Part shown: positions 1 to 8,991 of the stretch, piece after piece
Layout: the number at the start of each line of letters is the position of its first letter
Numbering within the stretch: position 1 is the stretch's first letter
NCBI RefSeq assembly: GCF_014192105.1
Contig: NZ_JACHXK010000017.1
Coordinates: forward strand, 112,716 to 176,715
Reading direction: 5' to 3'
Length of the DNA: 64,000 bases
DNA from: Paenibacillus phyllosphaerae
GTDB taxonomy: Bacteria; Bacillota; Bacilli; Paenibacillales; Paenibacillaceae
The notes under the pieces: model-generated
Database searches by the model: none
Told to the model about the DNA's origin: nothing
Seen by the model: the letters and a program-made list of their open reading frames with translations, nothing else
Made by a program: the position numbers and the translations under genes

Positions 1-224
1 GACCAAGAATCCAACTTTTCTTCAATGTGAACGCCCCCAGTTACGTTAGTGGTTAACATGTCAACTATCGTAACATATCACTCATCTGTTTTATAGTGTT
101 TTAATATATTTAAGTATAACTAAATATAATTAGAGTTTGTAGTCCGGTTATATTATGCGTTTTCGTTGTAATTAGTATGATTTAGCAAGGGAAGCGTTCT
201 TCAACCGCCGCAGCAGTCCGGACG

Positions 225-260
225 CAAAAAAGGCTCAGCAGGCGATGGGCCTGCTAAGCC
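225..260 (-). terminator. Rho-independent terminator of the MFS-PadR operon
   Basis: On the minus strand a stem of about 12 bp (arms 249-260 and 232-243, one mismatch) is followed by a run of T residues. It lies just beyond the PadR stop codon and closes the operon. The sequence to its left, 1-224, is AT-rich and shows no gene that I can support. Confidence 0.8.
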
Positions 261-282
261 TTGCTCTCTACGATTCAACGGG

Positions 283-882
283 CTAGTCCGGGAACTGCTG
301 CAAGTACGCCTCGATCTCTTCGAGCGTCAGCTTCGGACCGGTGAAGAGCGTACCGGCTTTCGCTTCCTCCAGCAGCCGCTCGATCCAGTCGCATTCGGTC
401 TCGCCGAACGCGATGAAGCCCTCGATCATGAGCGTCGAACCCCGGGGGAGGTAATGCGCCTTCCGCTCTAGCACAAGCTTGAGCCGGTCGATCCGCTTGC
501 GGCCGGCCTCCAGATGCTCGGCCAAGAAGGGCTCGACCTTCGCCGGTTCGGCATAACGAACGAACGGAAGTCCGGAGAACACCGGATGCTGCGGGTAGGA
601 GATTTGCTTGAACTGCGCAATGAGCAGCTCCTGGAAGGCGGCAACGCCTTTCTCCGTGATATGGTAGATGACCTTGTCCGGACGTTTCTCGCCCGGCACC
701 TGCACCACCTCGGCGGGCTCGATGTGCCCGCTCGCTCGCAGCTGATCGACCGCATAATAGAGCGAGCCGTCACGCAGCTTGAAGCTTTCGTCCCAGTTGC
801 GCGACTTGATGATCTTGCGGATTTCGTACGGGTGCAAATCCCGTTCCATCAGCAAGCCGAGAATCAACAGCTTCATCGCCAT
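283..882 (-). CDS. PadR family transcriptional regulator
   Basis: The 199-residue protein has the PadR layout: an N-terminal winged helix (about residues 4-85, beginning KLLILGLLMERDLHPYEI and including the basic wing before a VIYHITEKG motif) and a C-terminal alpha-helical dimerisation half. PadR proteins repress efflux or phenolic-acid genes and release DNA on binding a small molecule. It begins 6 bases after the stop of the MFS gene, so the two are co-transcribed and probably translationally coupled; no strong ribosome site of its own is seen. The likely target is the pair of ACTCAAATTTGA(G/T)T sites in front of the MFS gene. The family call is firm; the ligand is unknown. Confidence 0.93.
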   Translation of the reverse strand: MAMKLLILGLLMERDLHPYEIRKIIKSRNWDESFKLRDGSLYYAVDQLRASGHIEPAEVVQVPGEKRPDKVIYHITEKGVAAFQELLIAQFKQISYPQHPVFSGLPFVRYAEPAKVEPFLAEHLEAGRKRIDRLKLVLERKAHYLPRGSTLMIEGFIAFGETECDWIERLLEEAKAGTLFTGPKLTLEEIEAYLQQFPD

Positions 883-888
883 AATCGC

Positions 889-2439
889 CTAATGCCCTCC
901 GGCTGTCGGCGCAGGCTTCGCGCCTTGCTTGTCGCCGCGGGCTTCGAGGCCCGCGCGTCCCATCAGCAGCGCGAAGATGAGGGCGCCGGCCGGCAGAATG
1001 ACCGACCACTGGAAGAGGAACAGAATCGAATCGGCCAGGTTGCCGAGCAGGACGTTGATGACGTCTTGGGACAAGCCCATCTGCGTCTGGATCGTCGGGT
1101 CCAGCAGCGCCTGGCCGCCTTTAATCTGCTCCGCTAGCTGCGGATCCACATTCGGCAACGCGTTCAGCCCATCCTGGAATACATGCTTCTGCATCGCGCC
1201 GAACACCGTGACGCCGAGGGCCGAGCCGATCGTCCGGAAGAAGGTAATGAGCGATGAAGCGGAGCCCTTATACTGGGGCGGTACCGAACCAAGCGTCGAG
1301 ATGCTCAGGAGCGAGAAGGAGACGCCGATGCCAAGGCCAGTGACGATCATGAACAGGGTAATGTACAGGCGGCTCGTCGAGGCGTCCATGACAAAGCCGA
1401 GCAGCGACAGGCCGATGAATAACACCAACGCGGAGAATATCATAACGGTGCGATAACGCAGCTTGCCGGCAATCCGCCCGCCGACCTGGCTGCTCAGCAC
1501 GACGCCGATCAGCATCGGGGTCAGGACGGTGCTCGTCTCCGTCGCCGTCTTATGGAACACGCCTTGAATGAAGATCGGGATATAGGTTGCCGTGCCGATC
1601 ATCGCTGCGCCGTACAGCAAGGAGATCATCATGCTGCTCGTGAACACGTTGTCCTTAAACAGCTTGAAGGCGATGATGGGATCCTTCGCCCGGCGCTCGC
1701 ACGCGACGAATATGGCGGTCAGTACCGCTGAGGCAACGAACAAGCCGATCGTATTCCACGACGACCAAGCCCAGCCGTCGCTGCCGCCAAGCTCCAGGCC
1801 GAACATGAGGCAGAGCACCGCGGCAGCGAGCGTGATGGCTCCGGCCCAGTCGATGTTCTGCTTCTTATGGTTTGTCGACTCATGATACGCCTTCAGGATG
1901 AATATGAACGACAATACGGCGATCGGCACGTTGATGTAAAAAATCCACCGCCAGCTGATGCTGTCGGTAATCGCGCCGCCCATGATCGGGCCGAACACGT
2001 TCGAGATGCCGAAGACGGCGCCGAAGAGGCCCATCATCTTGCCGCGCTTCTCGGGCGGGAACAGATCGAAAATAATCGCGAATACGATCGGGGTGACCGC
2101 GCCGCCGCCGATGCCTTGAATGGCCCGGTAAATAATGAGCTGTTCCATGTTCTGCGCCGTTCCGCACAGAATGGAGCCTGCCATGAACACGAACAGGCCC
2201 GCGAGGAAGAACCGCTTGCGCCCATACATATCCGACAGCTTGCCGAAGATCGGGGAACAGACGACCATCGCAATCATGTAGGCCGAATATACCCAGACAA
2301 ACTTATCGAATCCGCCGAGTTTGGCAATAATTTGGGTCATGGCCGTCGATACGATCGTCTGATCGAGCGCCGACATGAACAAGCCTAACATGAGCCCCGC
2401 AATGACGAGTCCCATACTGCCGTTTTTTTTCGCTTCCAC
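889..2439 (-). CDS. MFS drug efflux transporter, DHA2 (14-TM, EmrB/QacA) family
   Basis: The 516-residue membrane protein has the length and motifs of 14-helix drug:H+ antiporters. An early segment reads LFMSALDQTIVSTAM (motif D1-like) and the loop after helix 2 carries GKLSDMYGRKRFF (motif A). A motif-C-like GPIMGGAI lies near residue 165. The start chosen is GTG at 2439, with AGAGAGGT about 8 bases upstream. It is first in an operon with the PadR gene. Export of toxic compounds under PadR control is the likely role; the substrate cannot be read from sequence. Confidence 0.93.
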   Translation of the reverse strand: MEAKKNGSMGLVIAGLMLGLFMSALDQTIVSTAMTQIIAKLGGFDKFVWVYSAYMIAMVVCSPIFGKLSDMYGRKRFFLAGLFVFMAGSILCGTAQNMEQLIIYRAIQGIGGGAVTPIVFAIIFDLFPPEKRGKMMGLFGAVFGISNVFGPIMGGAITDSISWRWIFYINVPIAVLSFIFILKAYHESTNHKKQNIDWAGAITLAAAVLCLMFGLELGGSDGWAWSSWNTIGLFVASAVLTAIFVACERRAKDPIIAFKLFKDNVFTSSMMISLLYGAAMIGTATYIPIFIQGVFHKTATETSTVLTPMLIGVVLSSQVGGRIAGKLRYRTVMIFSALVLFIGLSLLGFVMDASTSRLYITLFMIVTGLGIGVSFSLLSISTLGSVPPQYKGSASSLITFFRTIGSALGVTVFGAMQKHVFQDGLNALPNVDPQLAEQIKGGQALLDPTIQTQMGLSQDVINVLLGNLADSILFLFQWSVILPAGALIFALLMGRAGLEARGDKQGAKPAPTAGGH

Positions 2440-2462
2440 GTCGAATGACCTCTCTTGTGACT

Positions 2463-2503
2463 ACTCAAATTTGATTACTTCGTTAGTATACTCAAATTTG
2501 AGT
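2463..2503. promoter_or_regulatory. Paired palindromic operators, probably PadR-binding
   Basis: A perfect 14-bp palindrome ACTCAAATTTGAGT lies at 2490-2503. A near-identical copy, ACTCAAATTTGATT, lies at 2463-2476, 27 bp away centre to centre. Both sit in the short gap upstream of the MFS gene, where a repressor would block its promoter. Assignment to the co-transcribed PadR protein is inference. Confidence 0.65.
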
Positions 2504-2516
2504 AAACTGCAAGGAT

Positions 2517-3329
2517 TTAATGGCTCGCAATCCCTTTCCTCATATATTCGTCCGGCGTTATGCCCAGGATCGCCTTGAAGTCTTTAATGAAGTGGGATTG
2601 ATCGTAGTAACCGAGCTCGAAGGCAAGCTGCAGCAGATCCGGCTGGCTGCCCCGGTCGATCGCCTCTGCCGCGTTCTGCAGCCGATACAGCTTGATGACC
2701 CACTTCGGCGGTACGCCGACATATTGGTCGAACAGCCGTTGCAGCTTGCGAATGTTCATGTCGTACCGTTCGCAAATCTGCTCTACCTTCGTGATGCCGC
2801 GGTCACCGCTTATCTGCCCGATCAGCTGGCTGAGGAAGCTGGCCTGCGGATCCGGCTCGGGCAGGCGCGGCGCCAGCAGCGCTTCCATCCGATCCACCAT
2901 GAGCGATTCCGAAGGCAGTGACAGCAGATCTTCCTCCAGTTCTCGCGAATCGGCGCCGAGCAGCTTGTCTACCGGCAGGGGCTCCCCGATGAGGCCGGAG
3001 ACCGGCTTATTGATGAAGGGAAAGAAGCAGCCCGGCTTGAACTTAATGCCGAACACACAGCCTTTGCCTTGGACCAAATGGCCGAATTTGGCTGTCGTGG
3101 GCGCGAAGACGCCGGAGCGTCCGCGTTCGATCACGAGATTGACGTTAGGGTTGGGGATCACGCTTTGCAGATAGGGAGGTTTGCCGGTCAGATCCCAGCT
3201 GACGATCCAATAGTGCTTGATGAAGGCGGCTGCGGCAGGCGATGGGGCATATCGGGAGAGGGTGAACTGCTTCTCGCCCTCCTGGAGCTGAAGGACGCCC
3301 ATGCTTGGGCGTTCGGCTTGGTGATGCAC
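2517..3329 (-). CDS. AraC family transcriptional regulator
   Basis: The 270-residue protein has an N-terminal domain of the kind found in DUF6597-type AraC proteins (FKPGCFFPF near the middle) and a C-terminal AraC HTH. The second HTH helix region reads LAFELGYYDQSHFIKDFK, followed by GITPDEYMR, which is the family signature. The start is GTG at 3329 with AAGGAG about 10 bases upstream. It is divergent from the SRPBCC gene at 3469 and may control it, or the MFS operon downstream; this is inference. The effector is unknown. Confidence 0.9.
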   Translation of the reverse strand: MHHQAERPSMGVLQLQEGEKQFTLSRYAPSPAAAAFIKHYWIVSWDLTGKPPYLQSVIPNPNVNLVIERGRSGVFAPTTAKFGHLVQGKGCVFGIKFKPGCFFPFINKPVSGLIGEPLPVDKLLGADSRELEEDLLSLPSESLMVDRMEALLAPRLPEPDPQASFLSQLIGQISGDRGITKVEQICERYDMNIRKLQRLFDQYVGVPPKWVIKLYRLQNAAEAIDRGSQPDLLQLAFELGYYDQSHFIKDFKAILGITPDEYMRKGIASH

Positions 3330-3468
3330 GAATCGATCACTCCTTCTGGCTTTTGTCGCCTTTTTACAATACTTGCTAAAATGGGGCGTGCTATTCTCAT
3401 ACTAGCATAGAATTGAGGCCAGTCAGCGTGTCTTGCCATCACTTTGGATAAAGAAGGAGCTGCTACTA

Positions 3469-3921
3469 ATGGAGTTACGCTATGAGTTCTATATCGGCGC
3501 TTCGCCGGAGAAGGTATGGGAGGTGCTCGTCTCGCCGGAGGGGACGAAGAAAACGTTCTTCGGCTGCGTGATCGAATCTACGTTCGAGGAAGGCGCGCCG
3601 TACGCTTACGTCGGGCCTGGCAATGACGGAGATCAGACGGTTCATGTATACGGCACGCTCTTGGCTGTGAAGCCGGCTCAGGAGCTGAGTTATTGCGAAC
3701 ATCCGGGTCCTTCCTACTACGACAATCATGAGGAGCTCCAGTCCCGCGTCACCTTCACGCTTGAGGCGGTCGGGAATACGACGAAACTGACGCTCGTGAA
3801 CGATGAATGGACGCCTGCCGAACATCCTTCGCTGAACAATGCCAAATCGCATTGGTGGATGATCCTAAGCAATATCAAGACCGTCGCGGAGTCGGGGCAG
3901 CCGCTGGACTTCGGCTGGTAA
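3469..3921 (+). CDS. SRPBCC (AHSA1-like) domain protein
   Basis: A 150-residue START-like protein. It opens with the typical IGASPEKVWEVLVSPEGTKK strand-helix and ends with HWWMILSNIKTVAESG, the long C-terminal helix that lines the hydrophobic cavity in AHSA1-type domains. Start ATG 3469 is preferred over the in-frame upstream ATG at 3433 because AAGGAG lies just ahead of it. Such proteins bind hydrophobic ligands or act as co-chaperone-like modules. It is divergent from an AraC regulator. The specific role is unknown. Confidence 0.88.
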   Translation: MELRYEFYIGASPEKVWEVLVSPEGTKKTFFGCVIESTFEEGAPYAYVGPGNDGDQTVHVYGTLLAVKPAQELSYCEHPGPSYYDNHEELQSRVTFTLEAVGNTTKLTLVNDEWTPAEHPSLNNAKSHWWMILSNIKTVAESGQPLDFGW

Positions 3922-4014
3922 CCGCCGAAGGCGGACAAGCCGAGGTGATGGTTCTTCCCGTGCGGCTTCATGCCGCGCAAGCCGCAATTCGCGAATCTTC
4001 ACCGTCTTTCTACA

Positions 4015-4047
4015 AAGCCCTCATGCCTAGAAGGTATGGGGTTTTTT
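4015..4047 (+). terminator. Terminator after the SRPBCC gene
   Basis: Arms 4015-4027 and 4033-4045 pair, with some G-U pairs, and end in a run of T residues. The rest of the gap to the next gene (3922-4161) holds nothing else I can name. Confidence 0.6.
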
Positions 4048-4161
4048 GCGTGGATATAAATACCAGTGACCGCCAAGCAAAGGATTGATGGCCTATAAAG
4101 TCGAATATATGAAGATCGCATTATAGGTTAGGTTTAGGAAGGCTGGCAGGGGGAGATTGGC

Positions 4162-5733
4162 ATGACACTGACGCTGAGCGAGCTTATCACGCAGTGGAAG
4201 CAGCGTTGTTACGAGGAAGGCATGGATCCGGCCGAGGTGCCGGGATTCAGCGGGTATTTGACGGAAGAGGAGCTGCAGGCGCGGCTGATCCAATATAGTG
4301 AGTTTATCGAAGTGACGACGTTCTTCGTCGAGAAGTTTCTCGCGGCGTTAACGGGCAGTCCCATGCTCATCTGTATTTTCGACGCGGAGGGATATGTTCT
4401 CGATATGGGGGGCAATTCCGCCATTCTGAATACCGTCCGCACGCTCGGCATCGTCCCGGGCGTACAGTTCGGCAAGACGCAAATGGGCCCCAACGCACCC
4501 GCGTTATGCCTTATGCTTAGGCAGCCCTTATGCTTGCAGGGGCAGGAACATCACCATGAGGTGATTCAAGGGATGGCATGCTGGGCGATTCCCATCATGG
4601 CGGAAGGAGGGAAGCGGCCGGTCGGCGCCATCTCGATCATGACGAGCCTGGATCTCGCCCATTCGTACTTAGGCGTGTTGCTGGCGACGGTAACGGATTC
4701 CATTGAGCGGGAGATTCAATTGCGGAAGCAGAATACGCAGCTTCAAATTCTGAATCAGGTGCTCGTCAATACGAACTATTACGGATTGATCATCACGGAT
4801 GCGGAGGGCCACGTCATCGAGATGAACGCGCCCATCGCGAATTTGTTCGAGCATGGCTTGATTGAAGCTGGGGTCGGCTCCAGCGTATTCGAAATCGGTC
4901 TTGTGGCGAACTATTTTGAACGTGTGATGCGGAGCGGGAATGAAGTGGTCGGCGCTGAGCTCAAGCTGCGGACCGCAGGCGCGGCGAAGCATTATTTGCT
5001 CGATGTGGTCCCGATCCATGATGAGCAGGGAATGCTCATTCGCGTAGTCGGCAGCCTGCGCGATATTACGGAGCTGAAGACGACCGAAGAGGTGCTCCGC
5101 AATACGGAGAAGCTGGTCTTCGCCGGCCGCCTGGCCGTCAGCATCGCCCATGAGGTGCGCAATCCGCTGACTGTGGTGAAGGGACTGCTCCAATACGCGG
5201 GCGGGAAGCTGGCGCATCACGATCTGGTCATGTCGGAGCTCGAACGTATGAATCTCATCGTCGGCGAGTTCATGATTCTCGGCAAGCCGCAGGCCGCGCA
5301 ATTCAAGGAGGAGAGCTGCGTGGTCATCCTTGATGAGGTACTGCGGATCTTCGGTATCCAGGCGGCAATGAACGGCCTTGCCATCACGACCGAGATGCGC
5401 GGGGACAAGCCGATCCTTTGCGACCGGAATCAGATCAAGCAGGTGTTCCTGAACATCCTGCGCAATGCCCAGGAAGCGATGCCTTATGGCGGGAAGATTC
5501 AAATTGAGCTCGATGTGCGGGAGGACCGCCAACATATCCGGTTCACGGACGAGGGGAGCGGGATGAGCGAAGAGGTGCAGAAGCGGCTCGGAGAGCCGTT
5601 CTTGACGACCAAGCCGGACGGCAACGGCCTTGGCTTGATGATCGTCCGCAAAATCATCGCTGCTCATCAGGGCACGATGTCCGTGGAGAGCCGCATTGGC
5701 GAAGGGACGAGCGTGGAGCTTTGTCTGCCTTAA
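4162..5733 (+). CDS. Orphan GAF-PAS sensor histidine kinase (sporulation-kinase-like)
   Basis: A 523-residue cytoplasmic kinase with no predicted membrane segment. Residues about 60-190 resemble the GAF domain of AcoR/sigma-54 activators. A PAS domain follows at about 200-310 and ends in GSLRDITELK. The HisKA box SIAHEVRNPLTVVKG has its phospho-acceptor His near residue 330. The ATPase domain has N-box NILRNAQEAM, G1 DEGSGM and G2 GNGLGL. No response regulator is adjacent. The H-box matches the style of Bacillus KinA-E kinases, so feeding a Spo0F phosphorelay is plausible but is inference. The start has a GGGGGAG ribosome site. Confidence 0.9.
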   Translation: MTLTLSELITQWKQRCYEEGMDPAEVPGFSGYLTEEELQARLIQYSEFIEVTTFFVEKFLAALTGSPMLICIFDAEGYVLDMGGNSAILNTVRTLGIVPGVQFGKTQMGPNAPALCLMLRQPLCLQGQEHHHEVIQGMACWAIPIMAEGGKRPVGAISIMTSLDLAHSYLGVLLATVTDSIEREIQLRKQNTQLQILNQVLVNTNYYGLIITDAEGHVIEMNAPIANLFEHGLIEAGVGSSVFEIGLVANYFERVMRSGNEVVGAELKLRTAGAAKHYLLDVVPIHDEQGMLIRVVGSLRDITELKTTEEVLRNTEKLVFAGRLAVSIAHEVRNPLTVVKGLLQYAGGKLAHHDLVMSELERMNLIVGEFMILGKPQAAQFKEESCVVILDEVLRIFGIQAAMNGLAITTEMRGDKPILCDRNQIKQVFLNILRNAQEAMPYGGKIQIELDVREDRQHIRFTDEGSGMSEEVQKRLGEPFLTTKPDGNGLGLMIVRKIIAAHQGTMSVESRIGEGTSVELCLP

Positions 5734-5753
5734 GCGAATCGGGTTTTCGATAG

Positions 5754-5790
5754 AAGCGTTTGCTGGCTCCATGCCGGCAAGCGCTTTTTG
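5754..5790 (+). terminator. Terminator after the GAF-PAS kinase gene
   Basis: A strong stem (arms 5754-5767 and 5773-5786, loop TCCAT) is followed by a T run, 20 bases past the kinase stop codon. Confidence 0.85.
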
Positions 5791-5915
5791 CCTATCGGCA
5801 CCATTCTCCAATCTGAGAAGGGAGAAATCCCTCTTTACAGGCTGCCGAATCGCTGTTAGTATTTTCCACTAATAACCATGTGCGAGTGCGAATGAATGAT
5901 GACAGGGGTGGTGCA

Positions 5916-7166
5916 ATGCGGCTGAGTACGTGGCTCGATACATGGAAATACCCTTCAATCTTGCTGATCAGCGTCGGCGTTACGAATATCGGGGCGTGGA
6001 TATACCTGATCGCGCTGAATCTGATGCTGCTGGACATGACAAGTTCGCCGCTTGCGATCTCGGCCCTCTATGTCATTAAGCCTCTGGCCACGCTGTGCAC
6101 GAATCTGTGGTCCGGCAGCCTGATCGACCGAATGAACAAGCGCAGGCTGATGGTGGCCCTGGATCTGATTCGGGCGGCGCTGATCGTGTTCATGCCGCTA
6201 TGTACGTCGATGTGGCAGGTCTTCGTCCTCGTCTTCCTCGTGAGCGCCGCGGGCTCGATCTTCGGTCCGGCCTCGATGGCTTATGTGACTAAGCTTATTC
6301 CCGGCGACCAACGCCCGCGCTACAACTCGATTCAGAGCTTCATCCATTCCGGCGCGTTCCTGACCGGTCCGGCGGCTGCGGGACTGCTGTTCCTCGTCGG
6401 TCCGCCGAGCGCGGCGATCTACGTAACGGCTGTGGCAATGTTGCTCTCGGGCCTCGTCCTGATGCTGCTGCCCAATGTGGAAGGTACGCCTCAGGGTGGC
6501 GAGCAGGCGGCCAAGTTGTCCTGGTCGGTGGTGAAGACGGACTTAAGGCTCGTGATCGCTTTCGGCCGCAAGCAGGTCTACGTCATGACGATCTGGTTCC
6601 TGTACAGCCTCATTCTGGTTGTCATTGCCTCGGCGATGGATTCGCTGGAGGTGGCCTTCTCCAAGCAGGTGCTCGGTTTGACCGACAGCGAGTACGGCTT
6701 GCTCGTCAGCACCGCAGGCGCGGGCATTATGATCGGTGCCTTCATCAATACGCTCGTCGTGAAGAGGGCTGCGCCAACGTTCATGGTCGGGATCGGAACG
6801 CTAGGCGTCTGCTTAGGCTATCTCATCTACGCGTTCTCGCATTCGTTCATGGCCGCAGCCGTCGGGTTTGTCGTGCTGGCCTTCTGGCTGGCCTTCGTCA
6901 ACTCGGGCTTCGCGACCTTCTATCAGGCGAATGTGCCGGTGGAAGTCATGGGGCGGGTCGGCAGTCTGCTGGGCCTCATCGAGGCTGCGCTTGCCATGTT
7001 GGCCACCCTGCTGTTCGGCGCGGCTGCGCAGTGGCTGTCCATTCCGCTCGTCGTCATGACAGGCGCCGTGGGCATGGCGGTCTTCGGCATTATGCTCGCG
7101 GTCTGCTGCTTGTACGGGGGACGCGGGCAGACGAGCGGATCCCCGGCTCACTTGAAGGACGTATGA
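5916..7166 (+). CDS. MFS transporter (12-TM, MefA/EntS-like type)
   Basis: A 416-residue polytopic protein. The loop after helix 2 reads GSLIDRMNKRRLMVALD, the MFS motif A form seen in macrolide-efflux and enterobactin-exporter-like members. The start is placed at ATG 5916 because AGGGGTGG precedes it; an in-frame GTG at 5880 would add 12 hydrophilic residues. It stands alone between a kinase and a carboxymuconolactone decarboxylase-like gene on the other strand. The substrate is unknown. Confidence 0.9.
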   Translation: MRLSTWLDTWKYPSILLISVGVTNIGAWIYLIALNLMLLDMTSSPLAISALYVIKPLATLCTNLWSGSLIDRMNKRRLMVALDLIRAALIVFMPLCTSMWQVFVLVFLVSAAGSIFGPASMAYVTKLIPGDQRPRYNSIQSFIHSGAFLTGPAAAGLLFLVGPPSAAIYVTAVAMLLSGLVLMLLPNVEGTPQGGEQAAKLSWSVVKTDLRLVIAFGRKQVYVMTIWFLYSLILVVIASAMDSLEVAFSKQVLGLTDSEYGLLVSTAGAGIMIGAFINTLVVKRAAPTFMVGIGTLGVCLGYLIYAFSHSFMAAAVGFVVLAFWLAFVNSGFATFYQANVPVEVMGRVGSLLGLIEAALAMLATLLFGAAAQWLSIPLVVMTGAVGMAVFGIMLAVCCLYGGRGQTSGSPAHLKDV

Positions 7167-7172
7167 AGAAAA

Positions 7173-7213
7173 GGCGGCTTCTCCATTGCAGACCATGCAA
7201 TGGGGAAGCCGCC
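7173..7213. terminator. Bidirectional terminator between convergent genes
   Basis: A long stem (GGCGGCTTC at 7173-7181 pairs with GAAGCCGCC at 7205-7213, and the inner part also pairs) lies between the convergent MFS and AhpD-like genes. The T-rich side faces the minus strand, so it mainly serves the AhpD-like gene. Confidence 0.8.
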
Positions 7214-7249
7214 TATTGGCGCGTGGGCTCCAGTGCGTGCCGGTGCTCG

Positions 7250-7678
7250 TTAGCTCGGCATCATGCCTGTTGTAATCGCGATTCGGTTCCAACCGTTGAT
7301 CGTGATGATCGTCATTAGAATCTCGCTCAGCTGGCGGTTGTCGAAGTGGCGGGCCGCTTCTTCATAGACGGCATCCGGCACATGCTTCTCAGATACGAGC
7401 GTCACGGCCTCGGTCAGCGCCAGCACCGCCTGCTCGGCTTCGGAGAAGAAAGGCGTATCCCGCCATGCGGAGACGGTGTAGATCCGCTGTTCGCTCTCGC
7501 CGATCGCGCGGGCGTCCTTCGCGTGCATATCCAGGCAGAAGGCGCAGCCGTTCAGCTGGGAGGCGCGGATTTTGATCAGCTCGATCAGCTTCTTATCGAG
7601 CTCCGTGTTGGCGACTTGCTCGGCGAAATTCTTCATGGCCGTATAGCTGGCTGCGTGCAGGGATGGACGTTTTGTCAT
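7250..7678 (-). CDS. Carboxymuconolactone decarboxylase family (AhpD-like) protein
   Basis: A 142-residue protein with the AhpD-type active site CAFCLDMHAKDA (CXXC followed by His), typical of alkylhydroperoxidase-like members. The C-terminus ITINGWNRIAITTGM also matches this family. Start ATG 7678 is chosen because AGGAGG lies about 9 bases upstream. AhpD-like proteins are thiol-dependent peroxidase partners; the substrate of this small single-domain class is usually unknown. It is a single gene with its own terminator. Confidence 0.92.
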   Translation of the reverse strand: MTKRPSLHAASYTAMKNFAEQVANTELDKKLIELIKIRASQLNGCAFCLDMHAKDARAIGESEQRIYTVSAWRDTPFFSEAEQAVLALTEAVTLVSEKHVPDAVYEEAARHFDNRQLSEILMTIITINGWNRIAITTGMMPS

Positions 7679-7808
7679 GGGTAGTTCCTCCTTAAAGTTA
7701 GCGCGCCGATCAGGCGCTTGCGTCTTACTCACTAACAAGACGGAGGGAACCGTGCATTCTGTGACATCATGGCGAGAGAAATTTGGAGAAGAAGCGGACA
7801 GCACGAAA

Positions 7809-7838
7809 AAAACGGATGATGCACGTAGCACCATCCGT
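7809..7838 (-). terminator. Terminator of the DUF420 gene
   Basis: On the minus strand the arms 7832-7838 and 7812-7818, with inner pairing, are followed by seven T residues. It lies just past the DUF420 stop codon. Confidence 0.8.
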
Positions 7839-7856
7839 CAGGTCGCAAGTCAAAGG

Positions 7857-8417
7857 TTATTGTCCGTAGTACGGCGAAATCATCAGATACACGATAACGC
7901 CCGTAAGCGATACGTACAGCCATAGAGGCATCGTCCAGCGGACGATCTTCTTATGCCGCTCCACCTGCATGTTGAGGCCCCGCGCCGTCGAGATGAGCGC
8001 GAGCGGGACGATCACGATCGCCAGCAGGATGTGGGTGATCAGGATGAAGAAGTAGATCCCGCGCAGAATGCCGGTCCCGCCGTAGGAAGTCGATTCCGAC
8101 AGGCCGTGATAAGTGACATACGAAATCAGGAATAGCGTCGTAGAGGTGAACGCCGCAAAGATAAACCGTTTATGCAGCGTAATATTCTTCTTCATAATAA
8201 AATACAGCGCGGCAAGCAAGAACACGAAGGTGAAGCTGTTGAAGATCGCATTGAGCATCGGCAGCAAATAAATATTGAAGCCGACCTCCCCGTCATATCC
8301 GGGCAGGAAGAACAGGACGGCGACCAACACGTTAATCGCGATCGACAGCGTGACGATCAACGTGGTGTAATTGCGCGGCTTGTCCGCAGGGGCAGCGGCG
8401 TTCCGGTTCGAAGTCAT
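7857..8417 (-). CDS. DUF420 membrane protein (YozB/CtaM-like)
   Basis: A 186-residue protein with about five transmembrane helices and conserved His residues in or near the membrane (for example NITLHKRFIF, SYVTYHGLSE, ILITHILLAI, RHKKIVRWTMPLW). These are hallmarks of DUF420. The family includes CtaM, needed for maturation of haem-copper quinol oxidases in Staphylococcus, and B. subtilis YozB. A role in cytochrome oxidase assembly is therefore likely by family, though no cta genes are nearby. The start is ATG 8417, with AAAGGAG eight bases upstream. Confidence 0.85.
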   Translation of the reverse strand: MTSNRNAAAPADKPRNYTTLIVTLSIAINVLVAVLFFLPGYDGEVGFNIYLLPMLNAIFNSFTFVFLLAALYFIMKKNITLHKRFIFAAFTSTTLFLISYVTYHGLSESTSYGGTGILRGIYFFILITHILLAIVIVPLALISTARGLNMQVERHKKIVRWTMPLWLYVSLTGVIVYLMISPYYGQ

Positions 8418-8621
8418 CGTTATGGCTCCTTTGGCAGTTTGGTTACCTCTTAACAGTAGCCGATCTGCGCTAGGCATCGCAACCGGGTCGGGGCGGGAGT
8501 TCTAACAGATTTGTGGCGCGCGTATGACCCTTTTTTGAACAGGGGATCGTGCAACATTCGCGAAGCCTCTTTCGTCTAAAAATTGGAAACCAAACGGTGG
8601 GCGGCATACGGGAGGTGCTTC

Positions 8622-8940
8622 ATGGCGAGTAAGAGAAGCAAGCTGATCTACATCTTGGCTGTGATTATCGCGATCGCCATTGCGGTGCGGTGAGACGTTC
8701 GAGTTGTTTTATTTTCCATCTCCGGCTGAGACTGATATTCCATTCCGTTTCATGGTCATTACGACGGAAGGCAACATGATTGCCCGCATGAGGCTTGGGG
8801 TCAACGAACACGAGATCATACAGGATTTCAAAGTCCGCGAAAAGGCCGTCACGTGGATCGACCTGCCCGAATCTACGGACCACAGCTACGAATTCCATTA
8901 CACTTATTACGATCAGGACGGTCAGGCGATCGACCGGTAA
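8622..8940 (+). pseudogene. Small membrane-anchored protein gene broken by a frameshift
   Basis: ATG 8622 follows a good GGGAGG site and encodes a basic start plus one hydrophobic helix (MASKRSKLIYILAVIIAIAI), then stops at TGA 8691. The other frame is open through the same point and continues to 8940 with about 80 plausible residues (ELFYFPSPAETDIPFRFMV onward). The second part has no ribosome site of its own. Together they would form one signal-anchored protein of about 108 residues. The break falls in a tandem GCGGTGCGGT; one more GCGGT unit would restore the frame. It may be a decayed gene, a variable gene or a sequencing error. I recognise no family. Confidence 0.55.
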
Positions 8941-8991
8941 GCCGTAATCATGACAGATGCAGCCGCTAGGCATACAGAGTCGCGTTTCAAC

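Noticed and set aside
4669..5811. A 380-codon antisense frame opposite the GAF-PAS kinase
   Set aside because: It is a shadow of a confident kinase gene and runs through that gene's terminator.
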